Positions 23,776 to 32,545 of a DNA stretch of 64,000 nucleotides are shown here, piece after piece. Each line of letters opens with the position of its first letter. The first letter of the stretch is position 1. Source of the DNA: Caballeronia udeis. GTDB lineage: Bacteria > Pseudomonadota > Gammaproteobacteria > Burkholderiales > Burkholderiaceae. Below the pieces are notes generated by a model. That model was not told the DNA's origin and ran no database searches. It saw only the letters and a list, made by a program, of their open reading frames with translations. The stretch is taken from NCBI RefSeq assembly GCF_001544555.2, contig NZ_FCOK02000005.1, positions 124,001 through 188,000 of the forward strand. The letters run 5' to 3'. A program made the translations under genes and the position numbers.

Positions 23776-25074
23776 CTAGAGCGGAAACACACCGATCACC
23801 ACCGCTGCCGCAACCATCAGCAACGTGGCCGCGAAGAGGAACGGGATCGTGAACTTCTGGTGCTCGGCCAGTTCAACGCCTGTCAAACCAACAATCAGGA
23901 ACGTTGCGGGCGTCAATGGACTGACCGGAAAACCCGTGGTCATCTGACCGAGCAATGCGGCTTGCGCCATCTGTATGGGCGGCACGCCAAGCAGCTTCGC
24001 GCTCTCCGCCATCACGGGGAGAATGCCGAAGTAGAAGGAGTCGGGGTCGAACAGCAGGGACAGCGGCATGGATAGCAAACCCAGCACGAACGGCATGTGG
24101 CGTGCATGTTCGGCGGGAACGTGCTGCACGACGACCTGCGCCATGGCGGAGAGCATACCGGTGCCGGACATGATGCCGGTGAATGCGCCCGCCGCGAGCA
24201 GCACGCTCGCCATCATCAACGCCGCTTTCGCGTGGGCGTCAATGCGAGCGCGCTGCGCGTCGACCTCCGGATAGTTCACGATCAGCGCGACCACGGTGCC
24301 AAGCATGAACATGACGACCGGGTCCACGATCCCGCTCACCAGCGTGGCAAGCACGACCACCGTCAGCACCACGTTGATCCAGAAACGCTCGGGCCGCCGC
24401 AGCGCCGCTTCTTCCGCGGAGAGTTCACGCGGCTGCAACACCGCTTCCGGCGCACCCTTGCCGAGACCAAGGCGTTTCTCTTCGCGCTTGCCGAGCCAGT
24501 AAGCCGAGCCGAACACGAACGTGAGGCCGACCGCTTGCAGCGGAATCATCGGATAGAAAATCACCGTGGTCGGAATATGCAGCGCGGCGGAGGCCCGCAG
24601 CATGGGCCCCACCCAGGGCAGGAAGTTCACGCCGGCCGCCATCGATGCAACACAAGCGAGGATCCGTTTGTCGAGTCCGAGGCGCGTGTAAAGCGGCAGC
24701 ATGGCGGGGATGGTGACGAGAAACGTGACCGCGCCCGAGCCATCGAGGTGAATCAGCAGTGCAAGCAGCGCCGACCCCATCACAATCCGCGTGGGTTTGG
24801 CGCCGACCATCCGCAAGATGCCGTTGATGATCGGATCGAGCATGCCCGAATCTGTTAGGATTCCGAAAAAAAGAATCGCAAATACAAACATCCCCGCTAC
24901 CGGGCCGATTGCCTGTACCCCGTGCACAATAAATTTCGCTGTCGATAACCCGAAGCCAGCGGCGAGCGCCGCGACCGTCGGCACCGCGATCAGCGCCACC
25001 AGCGGCGAAAGCCGCTTGGTGATGATCAGGCCGAACAGCGCGACGATCGCAATAGTGCCAGTCAGCGCGAGCAT
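23776..25074 (-). CDS. CitMHS-family citrate/carboxylate transporter
   Basis: A 432-residue inner-membrane carrier with about 12 hydrophobic segments. Family features of the citrate-Mg2+:H+ symporters are present: MFVFAILFFGILTDSGMLDPII, HLDGSGAVTFLVTIPAMLPLY, ILLAAGAFTGIMSGTGMLSAMA-like sequence, and the end motif LLGQMTTGFPVSPLTPATFLIVGLTGVEL. It imports a metal-complexed or free tricarboxylate or related acid. Its ATG overlaps the CoA-transferase stop (TGATG at 25074), so the two are translationally coupled. With the transferase and dehydrogenase it makes an uptake-activation-oxidation set. Confidence 0.92.
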   Translation of the reverse strand: MLALTGTIAIVALFGLIITKRLSPLVALIAVPTVAALAAGFGLSTAKFIVHGVQAIGPVAGMFVFAILFFGILTDSGMLDPIINGILRMVGAKPTRIVMGSALLALLIHLDGSGAVTFLVTIPAMLPLYTRLGLDKRILACVASMAAGVNFLPWVGPMLRASAALHIPTTVIFYPMIPLQAVGLTFVFGSAYWLGKREEKRLGLGKGAPEAVLQPRELSAEEAALRRPERFWINVVLTVVVLATLVSGIVDPVVMFMLGTVVALIVNYPEVDAQRARIDAHAKAALMMASVLLAAGAFTGIMSGTGMLSAMAQVVVQHVPAEHARHMPFVLGLLSMPLSLLFDPDSFYFGILPVMAESAKLLGVPPIQMAQAALLGQMTTGFPVSPLTPATFLIVGLTGVELAEHQKFTIPFLFAATLLMVAAAVVIGVFPL

Positions 25075-26240
25075 CAGGCGTCTCCCTTCGGGGCTTGATC
25101 GAAGACCTGCGCCTCGTGCTCGTTGAGCTTGGGCGGTGGCGTCCGGTAGGTGGCAGGCGTGCGGCTGAGCTTGATCGGCGAGGCAATGCCCTTGTAACCT
25201 TCCATCGACACCACCATCCCCCGATGCGCCGTATGCGGCAAATCAAGCGCGGCATTGATGGACAGCACTGGCGCGCACGGCACGCCGCGCCGAATGAGCG
25301 TATCGGCAAGTACCGCCCCGTCCCAACGCTCGAACACGCTTTCCAGTTCGCGCCGCAGTTCCCTGCGATTCGCCGTGCGCGCCTTGTTGCTCTCGAAGCG
25401 CGGATCGTCGGCAAGCTGAGGCGTCCAGAGCACTTCGCACAGCGTTGTAAATTGCGCGTTGTTGCCCACCGCCAGGAAGATATCGACGCTGCCGGTATGG
25501 AACATGTCGTACGGCGTGATGTTCGGATGTGCATTGCCCGTGCGCTGCGGCGGCTTGCCGGAGTAGAAATAGTTCGCCGTGTGCGGATGCAAGAGGGACA
25601 GCGCGCAGTCGAACAGCGTGGACTCCACGAACTGCCCAAGCTGACTGCCTTCGCGTTCGCGCAACGCCATCAGGATGCCGAGCGCGGCGTTCAGGCCGGT
25701 GACCATGTCCACAATCGGAATGCCCACACGCGTGGCCTCACCGTCCGCCTCGCCGTTCACGCTCATGATGCCGGTCATCGCCTGGATCGCCGCGTCGTAG
25801 CCCGGCAGGCCGCCAAGCGGACCATCCGCGCCGAAACCGGATACGCGGCAATGGACGAGCTTCGGAAAGCGCGCCTGCAATAGTTGCTCGTAACCAATAC
25901 CCCAGCGCTCGAGCGTACCCGGCTTGAAGTTTTCGATCAGCACGTCAGCGGTTTCGAGCAGCGCAAGCAGCCTCGCGCGCCCCGCTTCCTCTGACAGGTC
26001 CAGCGACACGCCGAGCTTGTTGCGATTCACGCCGAGGAAATACGACGCGGTATCGCCGTCGAACGGCGGACCCCAGGTGCGCGTTTCGTCGCCCGCGGGA
26101 GGTTCGATCTTGATGACTTCGGCGCCGTGGTCGGCGAGGATCTGCGTGCAGTAAGGACCACCCAGCACACGCGATAAATCGATCACGCGAATGCCGTCGA
26201 GCGAACCCAGAGGGGTTTGAGTCAAGATTTTTGTCTCCAT
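25074..26240 (-). CDS. CaiB/BaiF family III CoA-transferase
   Basis: A 388-residue CoA-transferase. It begins LGSLDGIRVIDLSRVLGGPYCTQILADHGAEVIKIE, the family signature. The catalytic Asp is in GIPIVDMVTGLNAALGIL, followed by the GSQLGQFVESTLFD strand. It would move CoA from a donor such as succinyl-CoA onto the acid imported by the adjacent CitMHS carrier. The start at 26240 (METKILTQ) is used; the longer frame to 26330 reads through the promoter. It overlaps the transporter start by a single base. A promoter and a short direct repeat lie just upstream. Confidence 0.93.
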   Translation of the reverse strand: METKILTQTPLGSLDGIRVIDLSRVLGGPYCTQILADHGAEVIKIEPPAGDETRTWGPPFDGDTASYFLGVNRNKLGVSLDLSEEAGRARLLALLETADVLIENFKPGTLERWGIGYEQLLQARFPKLVHCRVSGFGADGPLGGLPGYDAAIQAMTGIMSVNGEADGEATRVGIPIVDMVTGLNAALGILMALREREGSQLGQFVESTLFDCALSLLHPHTANYFYSGKPPQRTGNAHPNITPYDMFHTGSVDIFLAVGNNAQFTTLCEVLWTPQLADDPRFESNKARTANRRELRRELESVFERWDGAVLADTLIRRGVPCAPVLSINAALDLPHTAHRGMVVSMEGYKGIASPIKLSRTPATYRTPPPKLNEHEAQVFDQAPKGDA

Positions 26241-26283
26241 CGGTAACGGTTTTTCTATCTCATTATTCCTGCCTGTGAATAAA

Positions 26284-26312
26284 ACTTTATATACGTGAAT
26301 ATACGGCGTCAA
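26284..26312 (-). promoter_or_regulatory. Promoter of the CoA-transferase/CitMHS operon with direct-repeat operator
   Basis: On the minus strand TTGACG (26307-26312) and TAAAGT (26284-26289) are separated by 17 bases; TATAAA is an alternative -10 two bases away. The spacer contains ATATACG twice (26289-26295 and 26299-26305), start points 10 bases apart on the plus strand, a plausible operator for the IclR or LysR neighbour. The start codon is about 40 bases downstream. Confidence 0.55.
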
Positions 26313-26344
26313 GAAAAATCGGCGAAACACCTAGCGGGAAAAGT

Positions 26345-27262
26345 TCAGAACATTGCGGCGGGACCTCGCAAACGGGCCACCTCAGTGGCCATCGTTTCCC
26401 GGGTGAGATCGAGGAAAGCCGTCACCAGCGGATTCGGATGGGGCAACTGAGGACAGACCGTGAAGCCGCGAAACATCACGTCCGGCGAGAACGGCCGGAA
26501 CACAATGCGCGCGGGATTGGTATCGGAAGTAGCCAGCGGATTCACCACGCCCACACCCAGGCCACGCGCGACCATTGCGCAAATGGTCGCGCCGTAAGGC
26601 GTCTCGATCACCGGCACCTGGTTCACCCCGGCCTGCCGCAACGCGCGGTCGAGCGACGAGCGGGTGTCGTCGGCATAGGACGGCAGGATGAGGCTCTGGT
26701 CCCTCAAGTCACGCGCATGGATGCGCTTGCGTGCGGTGAGCGGATGGTGGGCAGGCAGCGCGCAGACCCCCGCCAGCCGATACAACTCCGTGCTGGTCAC
26801 GCCGAATGCATCGGGCGTGGTGGTGGCAAAACCAACGTCGCAATAGGCCGACGATGCCCAGCGCTGGATCGTGCCCTCGCTACGCATTTCCAGCGACACC
26901 GCAATACGCGGATATGCCGCGAGGAAGCGCTCGATCACAAGGGGTACGAACGATAATGCGAGCACCGGCGGCGCCACCAGACGCAGCCTGCCAGTGCCGA
27001 ACTGGCGGATTTCCCGCGCTGAATGACCGAGCTTTTCGAGTCCCACGAAACTACGGTCGACCTCACGATAGAAGGCCGTGCCTGCATCAGTGGCCTGGAT
27101 CCGGCCGCCGTTGCGTGTGAAAAGCGCCAGTCCCGTCGACGCCTCCAGTTCCGCAATCAAGCGGCTGACGCTGGGCTGCGAGGTGCCGAGTTCTTCAGCC
27201 GCTGCGGTCATCGATCCGCGCAGCATCACCAGCCTGAACGCTTCGATTTGCTTCTGGTTCAT
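26345..27262 (-). CDS. LysR-family transcriptional regulator
   Basis: A 305-residue LysR regulator starting MNQKQIEAFRLVMLRGSMTAAAEELGTSQPSVSRLIAELE. The helix-turn-helix is complete, and the effector domain begins GRLRLVAPPVLALSFVP. This N-terminal style is shared with regulators of opine and basic amino acid catabolism (NocR/OccR type). The start at 27262 has AGGAGGA at a good distance. It lies upstream of, and on the same strand as, the CoA-transferase, and divergent from the FAD oxidase at 27403, so it could control either. The opine-like character of the neighbours on the plus side makes the latter more likely. Confidence 0.92.
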   Translation of the reverse strand: MNQKQIEAFRLVMLRGSMTAAAEELGTSQPSVSRLIAELEASTGLALFTRNGGRIQATDAGTAFYREVDRSFVGLEKLGHSAREIRQFGTGRLRLVAPPVLALSFVPLVIERFLAAYPRIAVSLEMRSEGTIQRWASSAYCDVGFATTTPDAFGVTSTELYRLAGVCALPAHHPLTARKRIHARDLRDQSLILPSYADDTRSSLDRALRQAGVNQVPVIETPYGATICAMVARGLGVGVVNPLATSDTNPARIVFRPFSPDVMFRGFTVCPQLPHPNPLVTAFLDLTRETMATEVARLRGPAAMF

Positions 27263-27344
27263 GTGTGTTCCTCCTGCGGGATTCTCCCGTTCCGCATGGA
27301 AGCTTGTCATATCAAAAATGAATAGCAGACCTTTTTGGCCGTAT

Positions 27345-27374
27345 TTGACCGGATGAAAGAACCGCTCCTAGACT
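27345..27374 (+). promoter_or_regulatory. Probable promoter of the FAD-oxidase gene
   Basis: TTGACC (27345-27350) and TAGACT (27369-27374) are 18 bases apart, with the start codon 28 bases after the -10. TATTTGACCGGATGA at the -35 fits the loose T-N11-A LysR motif, consistent with control by the divergent LysR gene. Confidence 0.45.
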
Positions 27375-27402
27375 GATTGCAACTAGTCACTGCCAGCGAA
27401 CC

Positions 27403-28725
27403 ATGCGAGCCGACGCACTGCTTTTCCACGATGACTTCCGCATCGCACCGTATTGGTGGGACGCAGCGCCGCCCGAAACGTCGCGCGTCGCCCTGCCGTC
27501 AAGCGTGGATCTGGTGATCGTGGGAAGCGGCTATTGCGGGTTGTCGGCGGCGGCTGAAGCGGCACGGCAAGGTGCGTCGGTGGCTGTGCTGGATGCCGCC
27601 GAGATCGGTGCAGGCGGCAGCACGCGCAGCGGCGGCATGCTGTCGAGCGGGCAAAAAATGGCATTGACTGACGCCATTCGCGGGGTATCGGCGGAGCGGC
27701 TGAGCCGCTTGATGGCCGAATCCATGGCGAGTTTCGAGTATCTCAAGCACCTGATCGCCAGCGAATCGCTCGACGCCGACCTGCAGATAACAGGCCGCTT
27801 TTTCGGCGCGTTCACCCCCGGTCATTTCGAGCGGCTGCGTCAGCAAGGCGAGCTGCTGCGCGAGAAAACCGGCGTGACCGTGCACGTGGTGACACGTGCC
27901 GGGCAACGCGCGGTAGTCGGGTCGGACTACTACTACGGCGGCATTCTCGTAGATGAATACGGCGGCCTGCATACGGCGAAATATCACCGCGCGCTACGCG
28001 ATCTTGCGCGGCGTTGCGGCGCAAGCCTGCATTCGCACGCGGCCGTGGAACGGATTGAACGGACCGGCGCGCGCTTCACTGTCCATACAGTGCGCGGCAA
28101 GGTCGATGCCAAGCGGGTGCTGGTCGCGACCAACGGTTATACGGGAAACCTGTCGCCGTTTTTATCGCGTCGCGTGCTGCCGGTGGCGAGTTATCAGATC
28201 GCCACGGAACCGCTGCCGCCGGGACTCATGGATGTATTGAATCCGGGCCGCCGCATGATCAGCGACTCCAAGCGCAACCTGTTTTATACGCGCCCTTCGC
28301 CCGACGGCACGCGCATGCTGTTCGGCTCGCGGCCGTCGTTTCGCGAAGTCGGCGAACGCGAGGCGGCCCGCATCCTGCACGCAAAGATGGTGCAGCTCTG
28401 GCCCGCCTTGCGCGACGTTCGTATCACGCATGCATGGAAGGGATACGTTGCCATGACCGGTGACAAGCTCGCGCATATCGGCGAGCACGACGGCGTGTTC
28501 TACGCACTCGGCTGCAACGGCAATGGCGTCGCCTTGATGAGTTACCTCGGGCAGCGCATTGCAAGAACACTATCAGGCCTCGATGCCGCGCCCGGTGCAT
28601 TCGGCGAAGGCCCGTTTCCGCTGAGTCCGGGCGGCATCGCGCGCAGCTTGAGCGTGCCGGTGGGCGCCGTGCTCTATCAGCTCGACGACTGCTGGAACGG
28701 CCGCGTGCGCGGCGCGCTGTCCTGA
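27403..28725 (+). CDS. FAD-dependent oxidase (PuuB/glycine-oxidase-like)
   Basis: A 440-residue flavoprotein of the DAO family. The dinucleotide motif is VIVGSGYCGLSAAAEAARQGASVAVLDA, followed by GAGGSTRSGGMLSSGQK. The C-terminus has the second FAD contact GCNGNGVALMSYLG. The N-terminal segment before the FAD domain (YWWDAAPPE) is typical of gamma-glutamylputrescine oxidase-like proteins. It would oxidise an amine or amino acid and release an aldehyde or keto acid plus ammonia. It is the first gene of a plus-strand run with an ABC transporter and a second oxidase, divergent from LysR. Confidence 0.87.
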   Translation: MRADALLFHDDFRIAPYWWDAAPPETSRVALPSSVDLVIVGSGYCGLSAAAEAARQGASVAVLDAAEIGAGGSTRSGGMLSSGQKMALTDAIRGVSAERLSRLMAESMASFEYLKHLIASESLDADLQITGRFFGAFTPGHFERLRQQGELLREKTGVTVHVVTRAGQRAVVGSDYYYGGILVDEYGGLHTAKYHRALRDLARRCGASLHSHAAVERIERTGARFTVHTVRGKVDAKRVLVATNGYTGNLSPFLSRRVLPVASYQIATEPLPPGLMDVLNPGRRMISDSKRNLFYTRPSPDGTRMLFGSRPSFREVGEREAARILHAKMVQLWPALRDVRITHAWKGYVAMTGDKLAHIGEHDGVFYALGCNGNGVALMSYLGQRIARTLSGLDAAPGAFGEGPFPLSPGGIARSLSVPVGAVLYQLDDCWNGRVRGALS

Positions 28726-28825
28726 CGCTAACCCTGACCCTGACGTTCGTGTTCAAGCCTGTTAGTGACGCTGCATCGACCTGTCGTATTTTCAACTCAT
28801 CGCTGGTTTCCCCTGGAGCAACATC

Positions 28826-29644
28826 ATGCGGTTTCGACACTTTTTCAGCCTCGTTTCTATCGTCGCTTCCCTCTCGCTGATAGCCGCGACCGGCGCGCAT
28901 GCCGACGACCTCGGCACCCTTGCGCCGGGCAAACTGATGGCCGGCGTGGACGCCAACAACAAGCCCTATTCCTACATCGATAACGGCAAGATGACCGGCT
29001 TCGACGTGGAGTTGCTGCGGGCGATTGGCGCCAAGCTGGGATTGAGTGTCGACTTCCGTGCGCAAGACTTCAGCGGTTTGCTGCCGAGCGTGTCGAACCA
29101 GCAGATCGATCTCGCCGCCGGATCGATATCGATCACGACGGACCGGCTCAAGATGGTCGATTTCTCCGAGGGTTATCTTACCGGGCTGCTTAGCGTAGCG
29201 ACCTTGCCCGACAGCGCGATCACGAGCGACAAAGCGTCGGTCAAGGACAAGCGGATTGGCGTGGTCCAGGGTACGATTGAAGACACGTATTCGGACAGCT
29301 ACCTGCCGGGCGCGCAGATCGTGCGGTTCCCGAACGTGAACGCGGGTTTTCTCTCCCTGCGCTCGAAATATATCGATGGTTTCTTCATCGATAAATCGCT
29401 TGTCGACGGTCTGCAAAGCAAGTACCCGCAGTTGAATCTTGCCGACCGGCTGGATATCTCCGCCATCAACCTGCCGGCCGGTTTTCCGATACGCAAAGGC
29501 AACGTCAAGCTAGAGACCGCGGTCAACAAGACGCTTAACGAGCTGGTGGCGGACGGTACCTGGATGAAGCTCTACACGAAGTTCCATCCCGGTTATCCGA
29601 AGCCCGCCAGCCTGCCGCCGTACGAGATGAAAACCGGTAGCTGA
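28826..29644 (+). CDS. ABC transporter substrate-binding protein, amino-acid type
   Basis: A 272-residue periplasmic binding protein with a signal peptide (1-26, ending AHA-D). The fold is the bacterial extracellular solute-binding protein family 3: GKLMAGVDANNKPYSYIDNGKMTGFDVELLRAIGAKLGL and QIDLAAGSISITTDRLKMVDFS, then KDKRIGVVQGTIEDTY. Such proteins bind polar amino acids, opines or related compounds. A ribosome-binding site GGAG lies before the ATG. The permease follows after 29 bases. The ATPase subunit is missing from this cluster. Confidence 0.92.
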   Translation: MRFRHFFSLVSIVASLSLIAATGAHADDLGTLAPGKLMAGVDANNKPYSYIDNGKMTGFDVELLRAIGAKLGLSVDFRAQDFSGLLPSVSNQQIDLAAGSISITTDRLKMVDFSEGYLTGLLSVATLPDSAITSDKASVKDKRIGVVQGTIEDTYSDSYLPGAQIVRFPNVNAGFLSLRSKYIDGFFIDKSLVDGLQSKYPQLNLADRLDISAINLPAGFPIRKGNVKLETAVNKTLNELVADGTWMKLYTKFHPGYPKPASLPPYEMKTGS

Positions 29645-29673
29645 CCTTTCGCCGACATGATCCGGAGAGCGCC

Positions 29674-30465
29674 ATGAACGCATTCCTGCAGAACTTCCTC
29701 GACTGGCAGTTGCTCACGGGATCGCTGCCTTCGCTGCTCGAAACCGGGCTCGTGAACACACTCGTGCTGTCGCTGTTCTCGACCCTGCTCGGCATCATCG
29801 CGGGCATGGTGCTGGCGTTGATGGCCGTGTCGCACATGCGCTGGCTCGAAGCGCCGGCGCGCGTGTTCGTCGAAGTCTTTCGCGGTCTGCCGGCGGCGCT
29901 CGTGATCCTGCTCGTGGGGCAAGGGCTGGCGCCGGTCGGGCTCGCGGTGTTCGGCCCGAATCCGTATCCGCTTGCCATCGTGGCGCTAGGGCTGATTTCA
30001 TCGGCGTATATAGCGGAGATCTTTCGTTCGGGCATCCAGAGCGTGGGCAAAGGGCAACTCTCCGCATGTCAGGCGCTAGGCATGACGTACTGGACCGCCA
30101 TGCGTCATGTGATCGTGCCGCAAGGCATCCGGCGCATTCTGCCTGCGCTTGCGAACCAGTTCATTTCGATCGTGAAAGATTCAAGCCTTGTGTATTTTCT
30201 CGGCTTGCTGACCTCGCAACGGGACTTGTTCACGATTGGACAGAACACGTCGGTGAACACGGCCAACCTGTCTCCGCTGGTTGCAGCCGGGCTCGTCTAC
30301 TTGCTGATTACCGTGCCCCTCACGCACGCGATCAATCATATCGACCGCTGGACCAACCGGCATTCGAATCCACGCTACGGCGGCGCAAGCGGCGCCACCA
30401 CGCGCAAGCAGCTCAAGCGTCAGGCAGCAGCCGCGCGCGCGGGCATGGCCGAACAACACAACTAG
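29674..30465 (+). CDS. ABC transporter permease, amino-acid type
   Basis: A 263-residue inner-membrane permease of the HisM/GlnP type with about five hydrophobic segments. The N-terminal ETGLVNTLVLSLFSTLLGIIAGMVLALM begins the membrane domain. EVFRGLPAALVILLVGQG and the coupling loop AEIFRSGIQSVGKGQLSACQALGMTYWTAMRHVIVPQGIRRILP (the EAA motif) are diagnostic. A basic tail follows. It forms a channel with the adjacent binding protein. Because only one permease gene is present, a homodimer is likely. The cognate ATPase would have to come from elsewhere. Confidence 0.92.
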   Translation: MNAFLQNFLDWQLLTGSLPSLLETGLVNTLVLSLFSTLLGIIAGMVLALMAVSHMRWLEAPARVFVEVFRGLPAALVILLVGQGLAPVGLAVFGPNPYPLAIVALGLISSAYIAEIFRSGIQSVGKGQLSACQALGMTYWTAMRHVIVPQGIRRILPALANQFISIVKDSSLVYFLGLLTSQRDLFTIGQNTSVNTANLSPLVAAGLVYLLITVPLTHAINHIDRWTNRHSNPRYGGASGATTRKQLKRQAAAARAGMAEQHN

Positions 30466-30490
30466 ACCAACCCCGGGGAATAACAAGCTT

Positions 30491-31831
30491 ATGGGACCAC
30501 CAGTCGAGAGCGTCACCGACGACACCCTCCTGCCGGACGAAGTGGATGTCGTGGTGATCGGCGGCGGGATTATTGGCGTGAGTACGGCGTTGTACTTGAG
30601 CGATAAAGGCCTGCGCGTTGCAGTGTGCGAGAAGGGTTATATAGCGGGCGAACAATCCAGCCGCAACTGGGGCTGGGTGCGTGTCACGCATCGCGACATG
30701 CGCGAGTTCGAGCTGAGCATTGAAAGCCTGAAACTGTGGCGCACGCTAGACCGCACGCTTGGCATCGACACCGGCTTCACGCAGTGCGGCATCCTTTATA
30801 TGGCTAACGACGATGCGAAGATGGACGAGCATCGCGTATGGCTTGAGAAAGCGCGCGCATTAGCCGGCAACGATGCATTCGATACCCGTGAAGTCGATCC
30901 CAAGACCGTGGCCGGTTTGCTGCCGGGCGCAACGAGGTCTTTCAAGGGCGGCCTGTACACGCCCGGCGACGGCCGCGCTGAACCTCAGAAAGCCGCACCG
31001 GCGATCGCAAATGCGCTGCGCAAACGCGGCGTGAAAATCCTCACGCCCTGTGCGGTGCGCGGTGTGGAAACAACCGCTGGACGCATCAGCGCGGTGGTGA
31101 CCGAACTGGGAACAATCCGCTGCAAGAGCGTGGTGGTAGCGGGCGGTGCGTGGTCGCGGCTCTTCTGCGGGAACCTGGATGTCAACGTGCCGCAGTTGAT
31201 GGTGAAGGCTTCCGTGTTGCGGACATCGCCTATTGAAGGCGGTCCCATGGTGAGCGCCAGTAACAAGGAGTTTGCGTTCCGCAAGCGCGCGGACGGCGGT
31301 TATACGATTGCTTTCGGCTTTCGCACCTATACGGATATCACGCCTGACAGCTTCCGCCTGTTTCCTCAATATATCCCTGCGCTCAAGAGTCAGATGGGCG
31401 CATTGCGGATTGGATTAGGCGCGCGTTTCTTCGATGAACTGCGTCGTCCGCGTCATTGGGCGCTTGATCAACGGACCGCCTTCGAGGACGTTCGCACGCT
31501 CGACCCGGAGCCCATTTCCGCTTACACCGATGCCGGCCTGCGTGAATTCGTGAAGGTCTTTCCGCATCTGAGCGGCGCGCGTATCGCGCAGCGCTGGGCG
31601 GGTCTCATGGACGTGACACCGGATGCCATTCCCGTGATATCGGGCGTTGAAAGCGTGCCGGGGCTTTTCATCGGCACCGGATTTTCAGGGCATGGGTTTG
31701 GCATCGGTCCGGCCGCGGGAAAACTGATGGCGGATCTCGTCGCGAACGACACGCCGCTTGTCGATCCGCACATGTTCCGGCTAAGCCGTTTCAGTGACGG
31801 CACGAAGGTCGTTATTGACGCGGGTTTTTAA
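30491..31831 (+). CDS. FAD-dependent oxidoreductase (DadA/glycine oxidase-like)
   Basis: A 446-residue DAO-family flavoprotein. The FAD motif is VVVIGGGIIGVSTALYLSDKGLRVAVCEKG, then EQSSRNWGWVRVTHRD, a variant seen in sarcosine/D-amino acid oxidase relatives. The C-terminal FAD strand is GLFIGTGFSGHGFGIGPAAG. It starts 26 bases after the permease with AACAAGC-type weak spacing and lies on the same strand, so it belongs to the transport operon. It would oxidise the imported amine or amino acid. It differs from the first oxidase at 27403, suggesting two successive oxidations or two substrates. Confidence 0.87.
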   Translation: MGPPVESVTDDTLLPDEVDVVVIGGGIIGVSTALYLSDKGLRVAVCEKGYIAGEQSSRNWGWVRVTHRDMREFELSIESLKLWRTLDRTLGIDTGFTQCGILYMANDDAKMDEHRVWLEKARALAGNDAFDTREVDPKTVAGLLPGATRSFKGGLYTPGDGRAEPQKAAPAIANALRKRGVKILTPCAVRGVETTAGRISAVVTELGTIRCKSVVVAGGAWSRLFCGNLDVNVPQLMVKASVLRTSPIEGGPMVSASNKEFAFRKRADGGYTIAFGFRTYTDITPDSFRLFPQYIPALKSQMGALRIGLGARFFDELRRPRHWALDQRTAFEDVRTLDPEPISAYTDAGLREFVKVFPHLSGARIAQRWAGLMDVTPDAIPVISGVESVPGLFIGTGFSGHGFGIGPAAGKLMADLVANDTPLVDPHMFRLSRFSDGTKVVIDAGF

Positions 31832-31846
31832 GCAAGGAGCTGGACC

Positions 31847-32530
31847 ATGAACAAGGTAGCGATGATTTCCGGCGCGAATCGCGGGATTGGCCTGGCGGTA
31901 GCCACCGAATTGCACCGGCGAGGTTATCGGTTGTCCCTCGGCATGCGTGACCCTTCAGCGTCGCGCATCCCCTTCGACGCATTCACGTATGCCTATGAAG
32001 CACGCGATCCGCTCAGCGGACAACGTTGGGTCGACGCGACCGTCGAGCGTTTTGGCCGTATCGATGTCCTGATCAACAATGCGGGAATCTGCACGCACAT
32101 CACGCTTGAGGACGGCACGGGCGAGCAACTCGAAGAGACCCTCGATATCAACGTGAAGGCGCCCTTCCGCCTGATCCAGGCCGCGTTGCCGCATCTGCGC
32201 AAACCCGGCGACGCCCGGGTCGTGCAGATTGCGTCGTTGTCGGGCAAGCGCGTGAAAAACCTGAACGCGGGTTACCAGATGTCGAAGCATGCGGTAATAG
32301 CGTTGAATCATGCGGTGCGGCGAGCCGGCTGGGATGACGGCATCCGCGCGACGGCGATCTGCCCCGGCTTCGTGAATACCGACATGGCAGCGGGCGTAGC
32401 CGACGTCGATCCTCAGGAATTGACCCAGCCTGAGGATCTGGCCTTGCTGATCGCGAACACCATAGCGATGCCGAATACGGCGAGTGTCGCGGAGATCCTC
32501 GTGAATTTCCGGCACGAGGACTTGTTCTAA
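31847..32530 (+). CDS. Short-chain dehydrogenase/reductase
   Basis: A 227-residue SDR. It has SGANRGIG (TGxxxGIG position), NNAGI, a catalytic Ser in QIASLSGKR, YQMSKHA (Tyr and Lys) and CPGFVNTDMA. The NADP-type variant GMRDPS follows the second strand. It begins 16 bases after the oxidase with AAGGAGCTGG upstream, so it ends the transport/oxidase operon. It may reduce or oxidise the carbonyl product of the oxidases. It is somewhat short for the family but has all the catalytic residues. Confidence 0.88.
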   Translation: MNKVAMISGANRGIGLAVATELHRRGYRLSLGMRDPSASRIPFDAFTYAYEARDPLSGQRWVDATVERFGRIDVLINNAGICTHITLEDGTGEQLEETLDINVKAPFRLIQAALPHLRKPGDARVVQIASLSGKRVKNLNAGYQMSKHAVIALNHAVRRAGWDDGIRATAICPGFVNTDMAAGVADVDPQELTQPEDLALLIANTIAMPNTASVAEILVNFRHEDLF

Positions 32531-32545
32531 GCTCCAGGCGTTGCC

